Below, one piece after another: positions 24,386 to 32,734 of a DNA stretch of 64,000 bases. The translations under genes were made by a program, and so were the position numbers. This stretch comes from Rhodanobacter soli (GTDB lineage: Bacteria; Pseudomonadota; Gammaproteobacteria; Xanthomonadales; Rhodanobacteraceae). Below the pieces are notes generated by a model. The model did not search any database, was not told the origin of the DNA, and saw only the letters and a program-made list of their open reading frames with translations. The stretch lies in contig NZ_JBEPSD010000002.1 in NCBI RefSeq assembly GCF_040548735.1, positions 372,001-436,000 on the forward strand, given 5' to 3'. Numbering within the stretch: position 1 is the stretch's first letter; the number at the start of each line of letters is the position of its first letter.

Positions 24386-25594
24386 TCAGTTCGCGGCGGT
24401 GGCGTGGGACAGATTGGCGCGGATGATGCGATCGGCTTCCGCGTCGGCCTTGCTGGCCATCTGGTCGTAGACGTCGGTCTGCGCCACCGGCTGCTGCGTC
24501 GGCGTGTTGGCCAGCACGCTGCCCTGGTCATGGCGGATGTCGACGGTGACGTCGGTGGACAGGCCGATGCGCAGCGGGTGCTTGTCCAGCTCCTTGTTGT
24601 CCAGCGCGATGCGCACGGGCACGCGTTGCACCACCTTGATCCAGTTGCCGGTGGCGTTCTGCGCCGGCAGCAACGAGAACACGCTGCCGGTACCGGCGCC
24701 CAGGCCGATCACCTTGCCGTGATACTCAGCGTCGCCGCCGTACAGGTCGGACACCACGGTCGCCGGCTGACCGATGCGGATGTGGCGCAGCTGGCTTTCC
24801 TTGAAGTTCGCGTCGATCCACAGGTCGTGCAGCGGCACCACGGTCATCAGCTGCTGGCCCGGCTGCACGCTGTTGCCCAACTGCACGCTGCGCTCGGCCA
24901 CATAGCCGGATACCGGCGCGTAGATCGCGTTGCGCTGCGCCGCGACCCAGGCAGCACGGAAGTTCGCGCGGGCCTGCATCACCACCGGGTTCTGCGCCAC
25001 GTCGGTGCCTTCGATGGCGGCGTGCGCGGCGGCGGCCTGCGCCTCGGCGGCGTTCACCGCGGCGCGCGCCTGCGCCACGCCGTCGCGCAGATGCTGCACG
25101 ATCTCCGGCGATTCGGCCTGGGCGGCGATCAACGGCAGGCGGCGCTTGAGGTCGGCTTCGGCTTTCTTCAGGTCCAGCCGGGCTGCGACCACCTGGGCGT
25201 CGGCGCCGGTGGCCGAGCTGGTCTGCTGGCGCACGCCGCGCACGGCCTGCGCCAGTGCGCTGCGCGCCTGCGCCAGCCGGGTATCGGCGTCGGTGCCGTC
25301 CAGTTTCACCAGCACCTGGCCGGCGTCGACGTGCTGGGTGTCGTCGGCGAGGATCGCCACCACCGTGCCCGGCACCTGTGCCGAAATCGCCACCTGGTTG
25401 CCGCCGACGTACGCGTTGTCGGTCTTCACCCGGGTCGACAGCACGAAGAACCACAGCAGGAACCACAGCAGCGCGGCGAGGATGAACACACCGGCCACGA
25501 TCAGCAACGCGCGCCGGCGCTTGCCCGGATCCTTGGCGGCCATGCCGCTGTCGTTGGTGTCGACGGAGGTCTTGGCGGATTCAGTGGCGCTCAT
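24386..25594 (-). CDS. emrA: EmrA-type membrane fusion protein
   Basis: 402 aa HlyD-family adaptor. Cytoplasmic N-terminus, one membrane segment (about 29-52), then the conserved VKTDNAYVGGNQVAISAQVPG, an alpha-helical hairpin (about 105-200) and the beta-barrel domain with ATVVSDLYGGDAEYHGKVIG. Connects the EmrB-like permease to the outer-membrane factor. It overlaps the end of the OprM-like gene by 14 bases. Confidence 0.9.
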   Translation of the reverse strand: MSATESAKTSVDTNDSGMAAKDPGKRRRALLIVAGVFILAALLWFLLWFFVLSTRVKTDNAYVGGNQVAISAQVPGTVVAILADDTQHVDAGQVLVKLDGTDADTRLAQARSALAQAVRGVRQQTSSATGADAQVVAARLDLKKAEADLKRRLPLIAAQAESPEIVQHLRDGVAQARAAVNAAEAQAAAAHAAIEGTDVAQNPVVMQARANFRAAWVAAQRNAIYAPVSGYVAERSVQLGNSVQPGQQLMTVVPLHDLWIDANFKESQLRHIRIGQPATVVSDLYGGDAEYHGKVIGLGAGTGSVFSLLPAQNATGNWIKVVQRVPVRIALDNKELDKHPLRIGLSTDVTVDIRHDQGSVLANTPTQQPVAQTDVYDQMASKADAEADRIIRANLSHATAAN

Positions 25595-27062
25595 GGCGGG
25601 CAGCTCCGGCGGTAACAGAAGAGGAGGGGGAAGCGGTGGTTTCGTCGGCGGCGCGGTAGCCGCCGCCGAGTGCCTTGATCAGGGTCAGATCGGTGCTCAG
25701 TGCCTGCGCTTGCAACTGGGTCGCGGCATCGCGTTGCTGCAGCAGCGCGGCGTGCGCGCCCAGGCTTTCGCGCAGGTCGCGCACGCCCTGGCGGGCCCGC
25801 GCCTGCGCATTCGCCAGCAGGCGCTGGTCGGCGTCGAGCTGGGCCTGCTGCTCGCGCTGGCGGCCGGCGACCTGCTCGGCACTCAAGGCTTGCGTCGCCA
25901 CTTCGCGCGCCGCGGCCAGCACGGTGCTGTTGTACTGCGCCACGGCCGCGTCGAGCTGGGCCTTGCTCACGCCGTAGTTCGCCTCGAGCGCGCCGCCGTT
26001 GAAGATCGGCAGGTGCAGCGCCGGGGTCAGCGCGAACGTGCGGCTGCCGGCGGTGAGCAGCTTGCCCATGTCGATGCTGGACAGGCCGGCCAGGGCGGTG
26101 AGGCTGATGTCGGGGAAGAACTCGGCGCGCGCGGCATCGGTCTGCTTCAGCGCCGCCTCAACCTGCCAGCGGCTGGCCGCGATGTCGGGGCGGCGCGCGA
26201 TCAGGTCCAGTCCGCCGTTCGCCGGTACGCCGCGTTCGATCGCCGGCAAGGGCCGCGCCTGGAGTTCGGGCAGTTCGGCCGGCGCGACGCCAAGCAGCGA
26301 GGCCAGCGCAGCGCGGCGGATCTTCGCCGAGCCGTCGAGCGCCACGCGCATCTCGCGCACCGCAGCCAGCTGGACCCGGGCCTTCTGCGCCTCGTCGGGA
26401 AGGTCCACGCCCTGCCGCACGCGCAGCTCGGCGATATGGGCGAACTGCTGTTGCGTGGCCAGCAACTGATCGGCCAGCTGCAGCCGTGCCTGGTCGGCCT
26501 GCCAGCCGAAATAGGTGTCGGCGACGGCGTACTGGATCGCCAGTGCGGCGGCGCTGCGTTGCGCTTCGGCCGCATGCGCCTGATCCAGCGCGGCTTCCAT
26601 CGTCGCGCGCTTCTTGCCCCACCAGTCGAAGTCGTACTGCAACTGCACACCGAGGTCGGCCTGGTTGTACCAGCTGAAGCCGAGGAACTGGCTGGGGATC
26701 AGGCCGTGGTCGCTCATTCGCTGGCGCGACACCTGCGCGTTGCCGTTGACCGACAGCCCGAGCTGCGCGGCTGCCAGCTTTGCCGACTGTTCGGCGTTCC
26801 GCACGCGGCTCTGCGCCAGCGCCAGGTCCGGCGACTGCCGCATGGCGCGATCCATCAGGTCGTCCAGCTGCGGGTCGTCGTACTGGCGCCACCACTGGGC
26901 GGTTGGCCAGCCGGCACGAACGGGGGCCTGCAGGCCGGCCAGCGGCACGTCGTCGCGCAGTGCGGGTTCGCCGAGTCTGGCAGGTGCGACGGCACAGCCT
27001 GCCAGCGCCAGCAGGGTCGCGGCGACCAGTGCCGTGCGACCGCGGAGCGGGGCATGTTTCAT
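25581..27062 (-). CDS. OprM/NodT-family outer-membrane efflux lipoprotein
   Basis: 493 aa. Start at 27062 (MKHAPLRGR) gives a lipoprotein signal ending LALAGC (C23); an ATG 15 bases upstream (27077) overlaps the marR stop and is also possible. Two OEP repeats (about 65-250 and 275-470) include LIARRPDIAASRWQVEAALKQ and PIFNGGALEANYGVSKAQLDAA, standard for RND/EMR outer-membrane channels. Second gene of the marR-oprM-emrA-emrB operon. Confidence 0.9.
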   Translation of the reverse strand: MKHAPLRGRTALVAATLLALAGCAVAPARLGEPALRDDVPLAGLQAPVRAGWPTAQWWRQYDDPQLDDLMDRAMRQSPDLALAQSRVRNAEQSAKLAAAQLGLSVNGNAQVSRQRMSDHGLIPSQFLGFSWYNQADLGVQLQYDFDWWGKKRATMEAALDQAHAAEAQRSAAALAIQYAVADTYFGWQADQARLQLADQLLATQQQFAHIAELRVRQGVDLPDEAQKARVQLAAVREMRVALDGSAKIRRAALASLLGVAPAELPELQARPLPAIERGVPANGGLDLIARRPDIAASRWQVEAALKQTDAARAEFFPDISLTALAGLSSIDMGKLLTAGSRTFALTPALHLPIFNGGALEANYGVSKAQLDAAVAQYNSTVLAAAREVATQALSAEQVAGRQREQQAQLDADQRLLANAQARARQGVRDLRESLGAHAALLQQRDAATQLQAQALSTDLTLIKALGGGYRAADETTASPSSSVTAGAARHERH

Positions 27063-27073
27063 CGGAGTTTCCT

Positions 27074-27598
27074 TCATGGGAGACGGTTTTCGCTCAGCTG
27101 ATCGAGGTTGCCGGCCAGCTTGCGCAGCAGGCGGTCGAGATGGCGTTTGTCGGTGTCGCTGAAGCCGGCGAACATGGTGGCGACGCGAGGGAACATCGGC
27201 GGCAGCATCTTCTGCACGAAACGCCGCCCGGCCGGGGCGATGCGGATCAACACGCGGCGGCGATCCTCCTCGCTGGCGCCGCGGGTGATCAGCCCGCGCT
27301 TGACCAGTGCATTCGCGATGCGGGTCATGTTGGTGGCGCCCTGGGTGGCGTACTCGCACAGTTCGCCTGGCGTGGAGCTGCCGTCCGGGCGGCTGTACAG
27401 GATCATCAGGGTCAGGAATTCGCTGTGATTGAGCTTGTACGGCTTCAGCTTGAACTCGAGCTCTTCCTCGATGTCGTCGCCCAGCATCAGCATCAGCCGG
27501 CACAGCCGCGCTTCAAGCGCGGGCATCTGCGGGATGATCTGGCTGACCCGGCCGATACCCTCGTCCATCATCGCGATGCACTTTGTCAAACGTGCCAT
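27074..27598 (-). CDS. MarR-family regulator of the efflux operon
   Basis: 174 aa. Winged helix at about 58-130: YKLNHSEFLTLMILYSR, STPGELCEYATQGATNMTRIANAL (recognition region), LVKRGLITRGASEEDRRRVLI (wing). First gene of an operon whose genes overlap by a few bases, so it very likely represses itself and the exporter until a ligand binds. A palindrome lies just upstream of its start. Confidence 0.9.
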   Translation of the reverse strand: MARLTKCIAMMDEGIGRVSQIIPQMPALEARLCRLMLMLGDDIEEELEFKLKPYKLNHSEFLTLMILYSRPDGSSTPGELCEYATQGATNMTRIANALVKRGLITRGASEEDRRRVLIRIAPAGRRFVQKMLPPMFPRVATMFAGFSDTDKRHLDRLLRKLAGNLDQLSENRLP

Positions 27599-27613
27599 TT
27601 CACTGACTCATAT

Positions 27614-27625
27614 TTCATCAATGAA
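27614..27625. promoter_or_regulatory. Candidate MarR operator
   Basis: TTCAT-CA-ATGAA, a perfect inverted repeat 16 bases upstream of the marR ATG in an AT-rich patch that stands out from the surrounding sequence. Consistent with autorepression. Confidence 0.4.
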
Positions 27626-27678
27626 GTAAAAAGTAGCAAACCCCGATTGTCGTTTGCAAGTGACCGATGGCATGGGCG

Positions 27679-28446
27679 TCAGTCGAGCCGGAACAGGCGG
27701 CGGGCGTTGGCGCTGGTGGCGGCGGCGACGTCGGCCTCCGGCTCGCCGCGCAGCGCCGCGATGCAGCGCAGCACGTCGGCGACATGGGCCGGTTCGTTGC
27801 GTTCGCCGCGGTGGGCGGCGTCGGGCTGGTCCGGGGCGTCGCTTTCCAGCAACAGGAACTCGATAGGCATCTGCGCCACGATCCGGCGCAGGCGTTGCGC
27901 GCGCTCGTAGGTCACCGGGCCGCCGATGCCCAGGTGGAAGCCCAGATCCCACAATTGTCGCGCCTGCTGCTCGCTGCCGGAAAAGCTGTGCACCACGCCG
28001 CGCAGGCCGCCGCTGCGGCGCAGGGTCAGGGTGACTTCCTCCAGCGCGCCGCGGGCATGCACGATCACCGGCAGCTCGTGTTCGCGCGCCAGTTGCAGCT
28101 GGCGCAGGAAATAGTGCCGTTGCTGTTCACGATCGAGGCCGTCCACGTGGAAGTCCAGGCCGATCTCGCCGACCGCTACCGGACGGTTCTCGTTCAGCCA
28201 TGAAGACAGGGCGTCGACATGTTCCGGCGCATGGTGGGGCAGGAACATCGGATGCAGACCGTAGGCGGGATGCAGGCCGGCATGGCGGGCGCAGAGGTCC
28301 CTGATGGCCGGCCAGCTTTCGGCATCGACGGCCGGAACGACCATCGTGCCGACCCCGGCCTGGCGGGCGCGTTCGATGACCGCGCCACGGTCGCCGGTGA
28401 AGGCGTCGTCATCGAGATGGACGTGACTGTCGACGAGTCGGGACAT
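27679..28446 (-). CDS. TatD-family metal-dependent hydrolase
   Basis: 255 aa TIM-barrel nuclease. Metal ligands: H8-x-H10 (DSHVHLDD), E in AVGEIGLDFH, H in VIVHARG, H in VVHSFSG and D in LLESDAPDQP. TatD enzymes are 3'-5' exonucleases or quality-control DNases; exact substrate not predictable. Monocistronic. Confidence 0.9.
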   Translation of the reverse strand: MSRLVDSHVHLDDDAFTGDRGAVIERARQAGVGTMVVPAVDAESWPAIRDLCARHAGLHPAYGLHPMFLPHHAPEHVDALSSWLNENRPVAVGEIGLDFHVDGLDREQQRHYFLRQLQLAREHELPVIVHARGALEEVTLTLRRSGGLRGVVHSFSGSEQQARQLWDLGFHLGIGGPVTYERAQRLRRIVAQMPIEFLLLESDAPDQPDAAHRGERNEPAHVADVLRCIAALRGEPEADVAAATSANARRLFRLD

Positions 28447-28494
28447 GATTTGTTTTTCGTGGACTGGCAGAGAGTTCTGCGATTTCTACGTGAA

Positions 28495-28500
28495 GATAAT
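28495..28500 (+). promoter_or_regulatory. Candidate -10 element for the first glycine-zipper lipoprotein
   Basis: GATAAT about 120 bases before the lipoprotein ATG; no good -35 at 17 bp, so weak on its own. Confidence 0.3.
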
Positions 28501-28619
28501 GTAACGAGCGTGAGCTAGCTGCGATTCAGTTGGACAACGGTTCAATGGCTACGCACGTTATTGCGAGGGCGCACCAAACGCCCGGCAATGCCGCCAAACA
28601 AACAGAGGAGAGGGTTGTG

Positions 28620-29201
28620 ATGAACAGGTTGACAGTCAATGTACTCAATATCGCCATCGCGGCGGCACTCGCGGTCGGCCTCTCGGCCTGCAACCGGAAT
28701 GCGGATGCGGGCGTCTCCGGCGCTTCCGCCGATGCGAGCGCGAGCGCGGACGCCGGGGTCAAGTACGCCAAGGTCGTCAGCGTCGACCCGGTGCGCTCGA
28801 CGGCAAACCACCCGAAGCAGGTCTGCCATGACGAGACGGTCACGCAGACCGCACCGCCGAAGGACGAACACCGCATCGCCGGCACCGCGATCGGTGCGGT
28901 GGTTGGCGGCCTCGTCGGCAACCAGGTCGGCGGCGGCAAGGGCAAGACGCTGGCCACGGTGGCCGGTGCGGTCGGCGGCGGTTATGCCGGCAACCGCATC
29001 CAGGCAAGCCGCCAGCATGCCCAGGTGACCTCGTCGGTGGAACGCAAGTGCGAAACCGTCAACAACACCAGCACCAAGATCGTCGGCTACGACGTGCGCT
29101 ATGAATACAACGGCGTCACCCGCACGGTGCGCATGGACCACGATCCGGGCGACCGAGTGCAGGTGCAGGAAGGCGTGACGGCTGTCTCGGACGCTCATTG
29201 A
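28620..29201 (+). CDS. Glycine-zipper 2TM lipoprotein (Rick_17kDa type), 1
   Basis: 193 aa from ATG 28620, preceded by GAGGAGAGGG. Lipoprotein signal ends LSAC (C24). After a low-complexity acidic/Ser/Ala spacer, a glycine-zipper segment at about 85-125 (GTAIGAVVGGLVGNQ, AGAVGGGYAGNRI) and a C-terminal beta region with VGYDVRYEYNGVTRTVRMDHDPG. The SlyB/17-kDa-antigen family sits in the outer membrane and stabilises it under stress. A longer form from 28530 is open but lacks a signal sequence. A second family member follows 28 bases later. Confidence 0.85.
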   Translation: MNRLTVNVLNIAIAAALAVGLSACNRNADAGVSGASADASASADAGVKYAKVVSVDPVRSTANHPKQVCHDETVTQTAPPKDEHRIAGTAIGAVVGGLVGNQVGGGKGKTLATVAGAVGGGYAGNRIQASRQHAQVTSSVERKCETVNNTSTKIVGYDVRYEYNGVTRTVRMDHDPGDRVQVQEGVTAVSDAH

Positions 29202-29229
29202 AACGACCACCAGAAAAGGAAGTGACCTC

Positions 29230-29730
29230 ATGAACGCACTGCCCAGCAAGTTCGCCCTGGCTGCCGCGATGGCTGCCGGCTTGGCCCTCGCCGGCTGCGC
29301 CACTTCACCGTACGGCAACAACCGCAATTACGATCGCGGCTACCAGGGGCAGCAGAGTGGCTATGGTTACGGCGACCGCAACGTGCGCTGCCAGACCTGC
29401 GGCGTGGTGCAGGAAGTGCAGCAGGTCTACACCGACGGCGGCGGCAACGGCGGCACGCTGGGGGCGATCATCGGCGCAGTTGCCGGTGGCGTGCTCGGCA
29501 ATCAGGTCGGCAAGGGTGATGGCCGCAAGGCTGCTACCGTGGCTGGCGCGGTGGCAGGCGGCGTCGTCGGCAACCAGGTCGGCAAGCGCAGCGGCGGCAA
29601 CGACGTCGCGTGGCGCATCGTGGTGCGGCTGGACGATGGCCAGTACGCCACGGTGACCCAGCGCGAGAACCCCGGCGTCCGCAGCGGCGATTACGTCGAG
29701 GTGCGCGGGGATCATGTCTACGCGCGCTGA
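29230..29730 (+). CDS. Glycine-zipper 2TM lipoprotein (SlyB-like), 2
   Basis: 166 aa. Lipobox LAGC (C23), Tyr/Asn/Gly-rich linker, glycine zipper at about 76-120 (GAIIGAVAGGVLGNQVG then AGAVAGGVVGNQVG), and a C-terminal SH3-like strand region DDGQYATVTQRENPGVRSGDYVEV. Likely a tandem duplicate relative of the preceding gene; a terminator follows. Confidence 0.87.
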   Translation: MNALPSKFALAAAMAAGLALAGCATSPYGNNRNYDRGYQGQQSGYGYGDRNVRCQTCGVVQEVQQVYTDGGGNGGTLGAIIGAVAGGVLGNQVGKGDGRKAATVAGAVAGGVVGNQVGKRSGGNDVAWRIVVRLDDGQYATVTQRENPGVRSGDYVEVRGDHVYAR

Positions 29731-29765
29731 TTGAAAACGTCTGGACGTCTGGACGTCCAAAAGAG

Positions 29766-29794
29766 AAAGGCCCTCGAAAGAGGGCCTTTTTTAT
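29766..29794 (+). terminator. Rho-independent terminator after the lipoprotein pair
   Basis: AAAGGCCCTC-GAAA-GAGGGCCTTT with a GAAA tetraloop and a run of Ts. An A/T tail on both sides makes it usable for the convergent SleB-like gene as well. Confidence 0.9.
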
Positions 29795-29814
29795 TCCATC
29801 GTCGATGCGTGGGC

Positions 29815-30249
29815 TCAGTTCACCGCGTAGAACGCATGTTCGCCGATCGTCACGCTGGGGCGGTTGCGCGACCATGCGGGGGAGATCGCCGTCGTGGCGA
29901 AATGGTCGGCGCGCGGCACCAGCATGCGGCGCTGTGCGACAGGAAGTTGCCAGTTCTGGATCGACATGCCGGCCACCTGCCATGCCTTGTTGAAGGCTTC
30001 CAGGTTGGTGATTTCGAACGAGCCGGGCGTGGTCGTCGTCGCGAACTGGTGGGGCGATGTCACCACCTTGCATACGGTGTCGCCCCAGCGGCCGCGATCG
30101 CGACGACGCAGCGCCACTTCCGCCACGGCCAGTTGGCCGTTGGTCGATTCGCTGCGTGCCTCGAGGTAGACGGTGGTGGCCAGGCAGGCCTGGTCGGCAA
30201 CGGGCTGGGGCATCAGTGTCGTCAGCCACAACAGCATGGAAAGTTTCAT
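29815..30249 (-). CDS. SleB-like cell wall hydrolase
   Basis: 144 aa. The start MKLSMLLWLTTL gives a signal-like N-terminus. The Hydrolase_2 domain has the conserved catalytic-type glutamate in TVYLEARSES (E30), GQLAVAEVALRR and VVTSPHQF, and a His-containing HFATTAISPAWSRN. SleB-type enzymes are lytic transglycosylases or amidases acting on peptidoglycan. Convergent with the lipoprotein pair. Confidence 0.8.
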   Translation of the reverse strand: MKLSMLLWLTTLMPQPVADQACLATTVYLEARSESTNGQLAVAEVALRRRDRGRWGDTVCKVVTSPHQFATTTTPGSFEITNLEAFNKAWQVAGMSIQNWQLPVAQRRMLVPRADHFATTAISPAWSRNRPSVTIGEHAFYAVN

Positions 30250-30727
30250 GGTTCTGCCTCCAACGTGCTGTACGCGTAAAGCAGACCGCAGCTTCATGCG
30301 CCGTTGCGGTGGACGGGCGGGCAGGCCGTTCCACCTGGATCAATCGTCGTGGCCGAAACTTGTGGCCAAGACGCTTTGCCACGGGATTGTGGCGGGTCGA
30401 ACGGCGGTTCAGGCCGGTCGGGGGATTTGGCTGTTGTCGGGCGTTGCGCGGCCGCGTCGGCCGTGTTGCCTTCGACTACTACGCACTCGTTGGCTGCGAG
30501 GCGGTGTTCCATCCGGCGATGCTGCAGCCGGGTCGCGCCGATTCGGATTCTTCCGGTTCGTCGCGTACATCGACACCCCGTGTTCCGGATGTCGCGATAT
30601 TCGATCGGCGGAGCCTAGTGGCGGAATTTGCCGCTGGCAAGTGCCGGGGTGCCGAAGTTTATCTGACGCTCACGATTCGTTGACAGATGCCATGACGAAC
30701 GAACTACGTCGCAGCGACGTGTATCGA
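30250..30727. other. 478-bp region with no supported gene
   Basis: Upstream of the SleB-like gene and downstream of ygfZ. Frames open here on both strands lack ribosome sites and family features. It must contain the SleB-like promoter. Base composition is slightly lower in GC than neighbours. Confidence 0.6.
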
Positions 30728-31531
30728 TCATGCCGGCCACGATGTGACGAGTTCCATCACGAAGTTGTCGTCGAGTGCTTGCGCATGGGTGTCGCTGGCT
30801 TGCGCTGCAATGTCGTCGCTCAATACGACGAGTGCCTCGATGCCGTCGTCCGTCGTGAGGGTTTCGAGTACGCAACCGACCTCGCGTCCGTCGCTGCGCA
30901 GCACATCGCCGGCATTCGCTGCTTGCGACAAAGTGACGCGATGCAGGTGTCGTTTGTGTCCGCCGCGAAAGTGCAGTCGCGCGACGATTTCCTGGCCGGG
31001 GTAGCAGCCCTTGTCGATGGCGACCGCGTGCAGTCGCTGCAGCGACAGTGCCGGTGGCAGCAGCTCATTCAGAAGTTGCGTCGGCAGCCACGGCCAGCCC
31101 GCGCGCAACTGCGGCAGGCGCCATGCATCGTCGCCGTTTCCGGAAGCGGTGATGCGCAGGCTGTGCGTGGCGCAGCCGAGCGATACCGTTGCGCCGTCAT
31201 CCATGATGGCGTTCAGCGGCAATGACGGACCCGTCGCGAGTGCGCGCAGCGGCAGTGCGGTCACGCTGACTTTCGAGCGGAACACGAAACGCCGCAGCGC
31301 ATCGGCCATCGCGGCGGCGACGCCACCGCGCAGCAACAGCAGGTAGCGGTCATCGGCGAGACGGGCCAGGTGGAACAACGCGCGCACGCGCCCTTGCGGG
31401 TCGAGCCATGCGCTGAATTGCCACTGGCCGGTGGCGAGCGAGGCGACTGCGCTGCTGAACTGCGCGTGTGCGAAAGCCGTCGCGTCGGGGCCTTCGATCA
31501 ACAGGGTTTCGGCAGGATGGTATGTCGGCAT
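30728..31531 (-). CDS. ygfZ: YgfZ/GcvT-like folate-binding Fe-S assembly protein
   Basis: 267 aa. The family signature K174-G-C176-Y-P-G-Q-E is intact, with an adjacent LHFRGGHKRHLHRV. YgfZ uses tetrahydrofolate to support assembly or repair of certain [4Fe-4S] enzymes. It is divergent from the succinate dehydrogenase locus, whose SdhB carries three Fe-S clusters. Confidence 0.9.
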   Translation of the reverse strand: MPTYHPAETLLIEGPDATAFAHAQFSSAVASLATGQWQFSAWLDPQGRVRALFHLARLADDRYLLLLRGGVAAAMADALRRFVFRSKVSVTALPLRALATGPSLPLNAIMDDGATVSLGCATHSLRITASGNGDDAWRLPQLRAGWPWLPTQLLNELLPPALSLQRLHAVAIDKGCYPGQEIVARLHFRGGHKRHLHRVTLSQAANAGDVLRSDGREVGCVLETLTTDDGIEALVVLSDDIAAQASDTHAQALDDNFVMELVTSWPA

Positions 31532-31661
31532 GAGTCAGCCAGAATTGGGGGCAGGTGGCGCCGGGCACAAGTGCGATACGGCAGTCGCGACGTCACTGGA
31601 GCATGGCGTATGGTTGTACTGCATTGCCGCAAGTATTAACCTTTGTCGGCTTACAAAAACC

Positions 31662-31829
31662 ATGTCCGATACCTCCTTCCCAGCCGAGTCCACACCTGCT
31701 TCCGTTTCGACGGAAACAACCGCCGTGCCTGTCGGCCCGGTCGCGGACAAGGAACCGGGGAAGCGGCCGGCTCCCGATCCCACGCGTTATGGTGATTGGG
31801 AAAAGAACGGGCGCTGTATCGACTTCTGA
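31662..31829 (+). CDS. SdhAF4-like succinate dehydrogenase assembly factor (DUF1674)
   Basis: 55 aa. The C-terminal 14 residues, RYGDWEKNGRCIDF (42-55), are the DUF1674/SdhAF4 signature; the N-terminus is a disordered Pro/Glu/Val-rich segment. SdhAF4 binds flavinylated SdhA and promotes joining with SdhB. It lies 87 bases upstream of sdhC on the same strand, which supports the role. ATG 31662 was chosen because the upstream open frame has no family match. Confidence 0.85.
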   Translation: MSDTSFPAESTPASVSTETTAVPVGPVADKEPGKRPAPDPTRYGDWEKNGRCIDF

Positions 31830-31916
31830 ACGACCGCACGGCGCGTGTCGCCGTTGCGTACCAGGACAGGGGAAGGTGCGGCATGGACATCAGCGATTCC
31901 ACACAGGATAGCCGCC

Positions 31917-32312
31917 ATGGCAGATACGCAACGACCGCTCTCCCCGCATCTGCAGATCTACAAGAAGCAGGTGCAGATGATGACCTCCATCACGCACCGT
32001 GCCACAGGCATCGCGCTGGCGGTCGGCACCTTGCTGGTGGTTTGCGGCCTGCTGCACCTGGCGGGGGGTGAGGAGAGCTTCAACCACTTCAAGGGCGTCA
32101 TCGGCAGTCCAGTGGGCCTGATCCTGCTGCTCGGCTGGAGCTGGTCGCTGTTCTATCACCTGTGCAACGGCATCCGGCACCTGGTGCAGGATGCCGGCCT
32201 CGGCTACGAGATTCCCCAGTTCATCCGCTCCAGCTGGCTGTCGGTCGTCGGCAGCATCGTGCTCACGGTGTTGGTGTGGGCTTATGTATGGATGGCCGGA
32301 GGTGCGGCATGA
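31917..32312 (+). CDS. sdhC: Succinate dehydrogenase cytochrome b556 subunit
   Basis: 131 aa, three membrane segments. SPHLQIYKKQVQMMTSITHRATG is the sdhC signature (ubiquinone and haem region, SITHRxTG), and SLFYHLCNGIRHL carries the haem-ligand histidine. Overlaps sdhD by 4 bases (ATGA). Confidence 0.95.
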   Translation: MADTQRPLSPHLQIYKKQVQMMTSITHRATGIALAVGTLLVVCGLLHLAGGEESFNHFKGVIGSPVGLILLLGWSWSLFYHLCNGIRHLVQDAGLGYEIPQFIRSSWLSVVGSIVLTVLVWAYVWMAGGAA

Positions 32313-32710
32313 GCGCCAAGGACGTCGTGAAAGACCGCCGCAACCCGTTGAAGACCGCCCGCGGTCTGGGTTCGTCGCAGTCCGGCGTGGGCCACTGGTG
32401 GACCCAGCGGGTGACCGCGGCGGCGCTGGTGCTGCTGGGCATCTGGTTCGTGGTCACCGTGCTTTGCCTGCTGCATGCCGACTACGCCACCGCACGCGCC
32501 ACCGTGGCGAAGCCGTGGAACGCACTGCTGCTGATCGCGTTCGTGCTCACCATGTTCTGGCATGCCGTGCTCGGCCTGCAGGTGGTGATCGAGGACTACG
32601 TGCATACCCGCTGGAAGGAAGTCGTGCTGATGGTGGCGATCAAGTTCCTCGCGGTGCTGGGCGCGCTGGCTGGCGTGCTTGCCGTGCTGCGCATTGCGCT
32701 GACCCCATAA
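32309..32710 (+). CDS. sdhD: Succinate dehydrogenase membrane anchor subunit
   Basis: 133 aa, three membrane segments, with GVGHWWTQRVTAAAL and FWHAVLGLQVVIEDYVH (haem-ligand His, quinone-site Asp-Tyr pair) typical of SdhD. Part of complex II in the inner membrane. Confidence 0.95.
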   Translation: MSAKDVVKDRRNPLKTARGLGSSQSGVGHWWTQRVTAAALVLLGIWFVVTVLCLLHADYATARATVAKPWNALLLIAFVLTMFWHAVLGLQVVIEDYVHTRWKEVVLMVAIKFLAVLGALAGVLAVLRIALTP

Positions 32711-32734
32711 GACAAGACGCGAGGCCGGGATTTC

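Noticed and set aside
31611-31639. Sigma-70 promoter TTGTAC/TATTAA before the sdh locus
   Set aside because: The spacing is only 14 bp, and the 17-bp alternative has a poor -35, so it is not annotated as a promoter.
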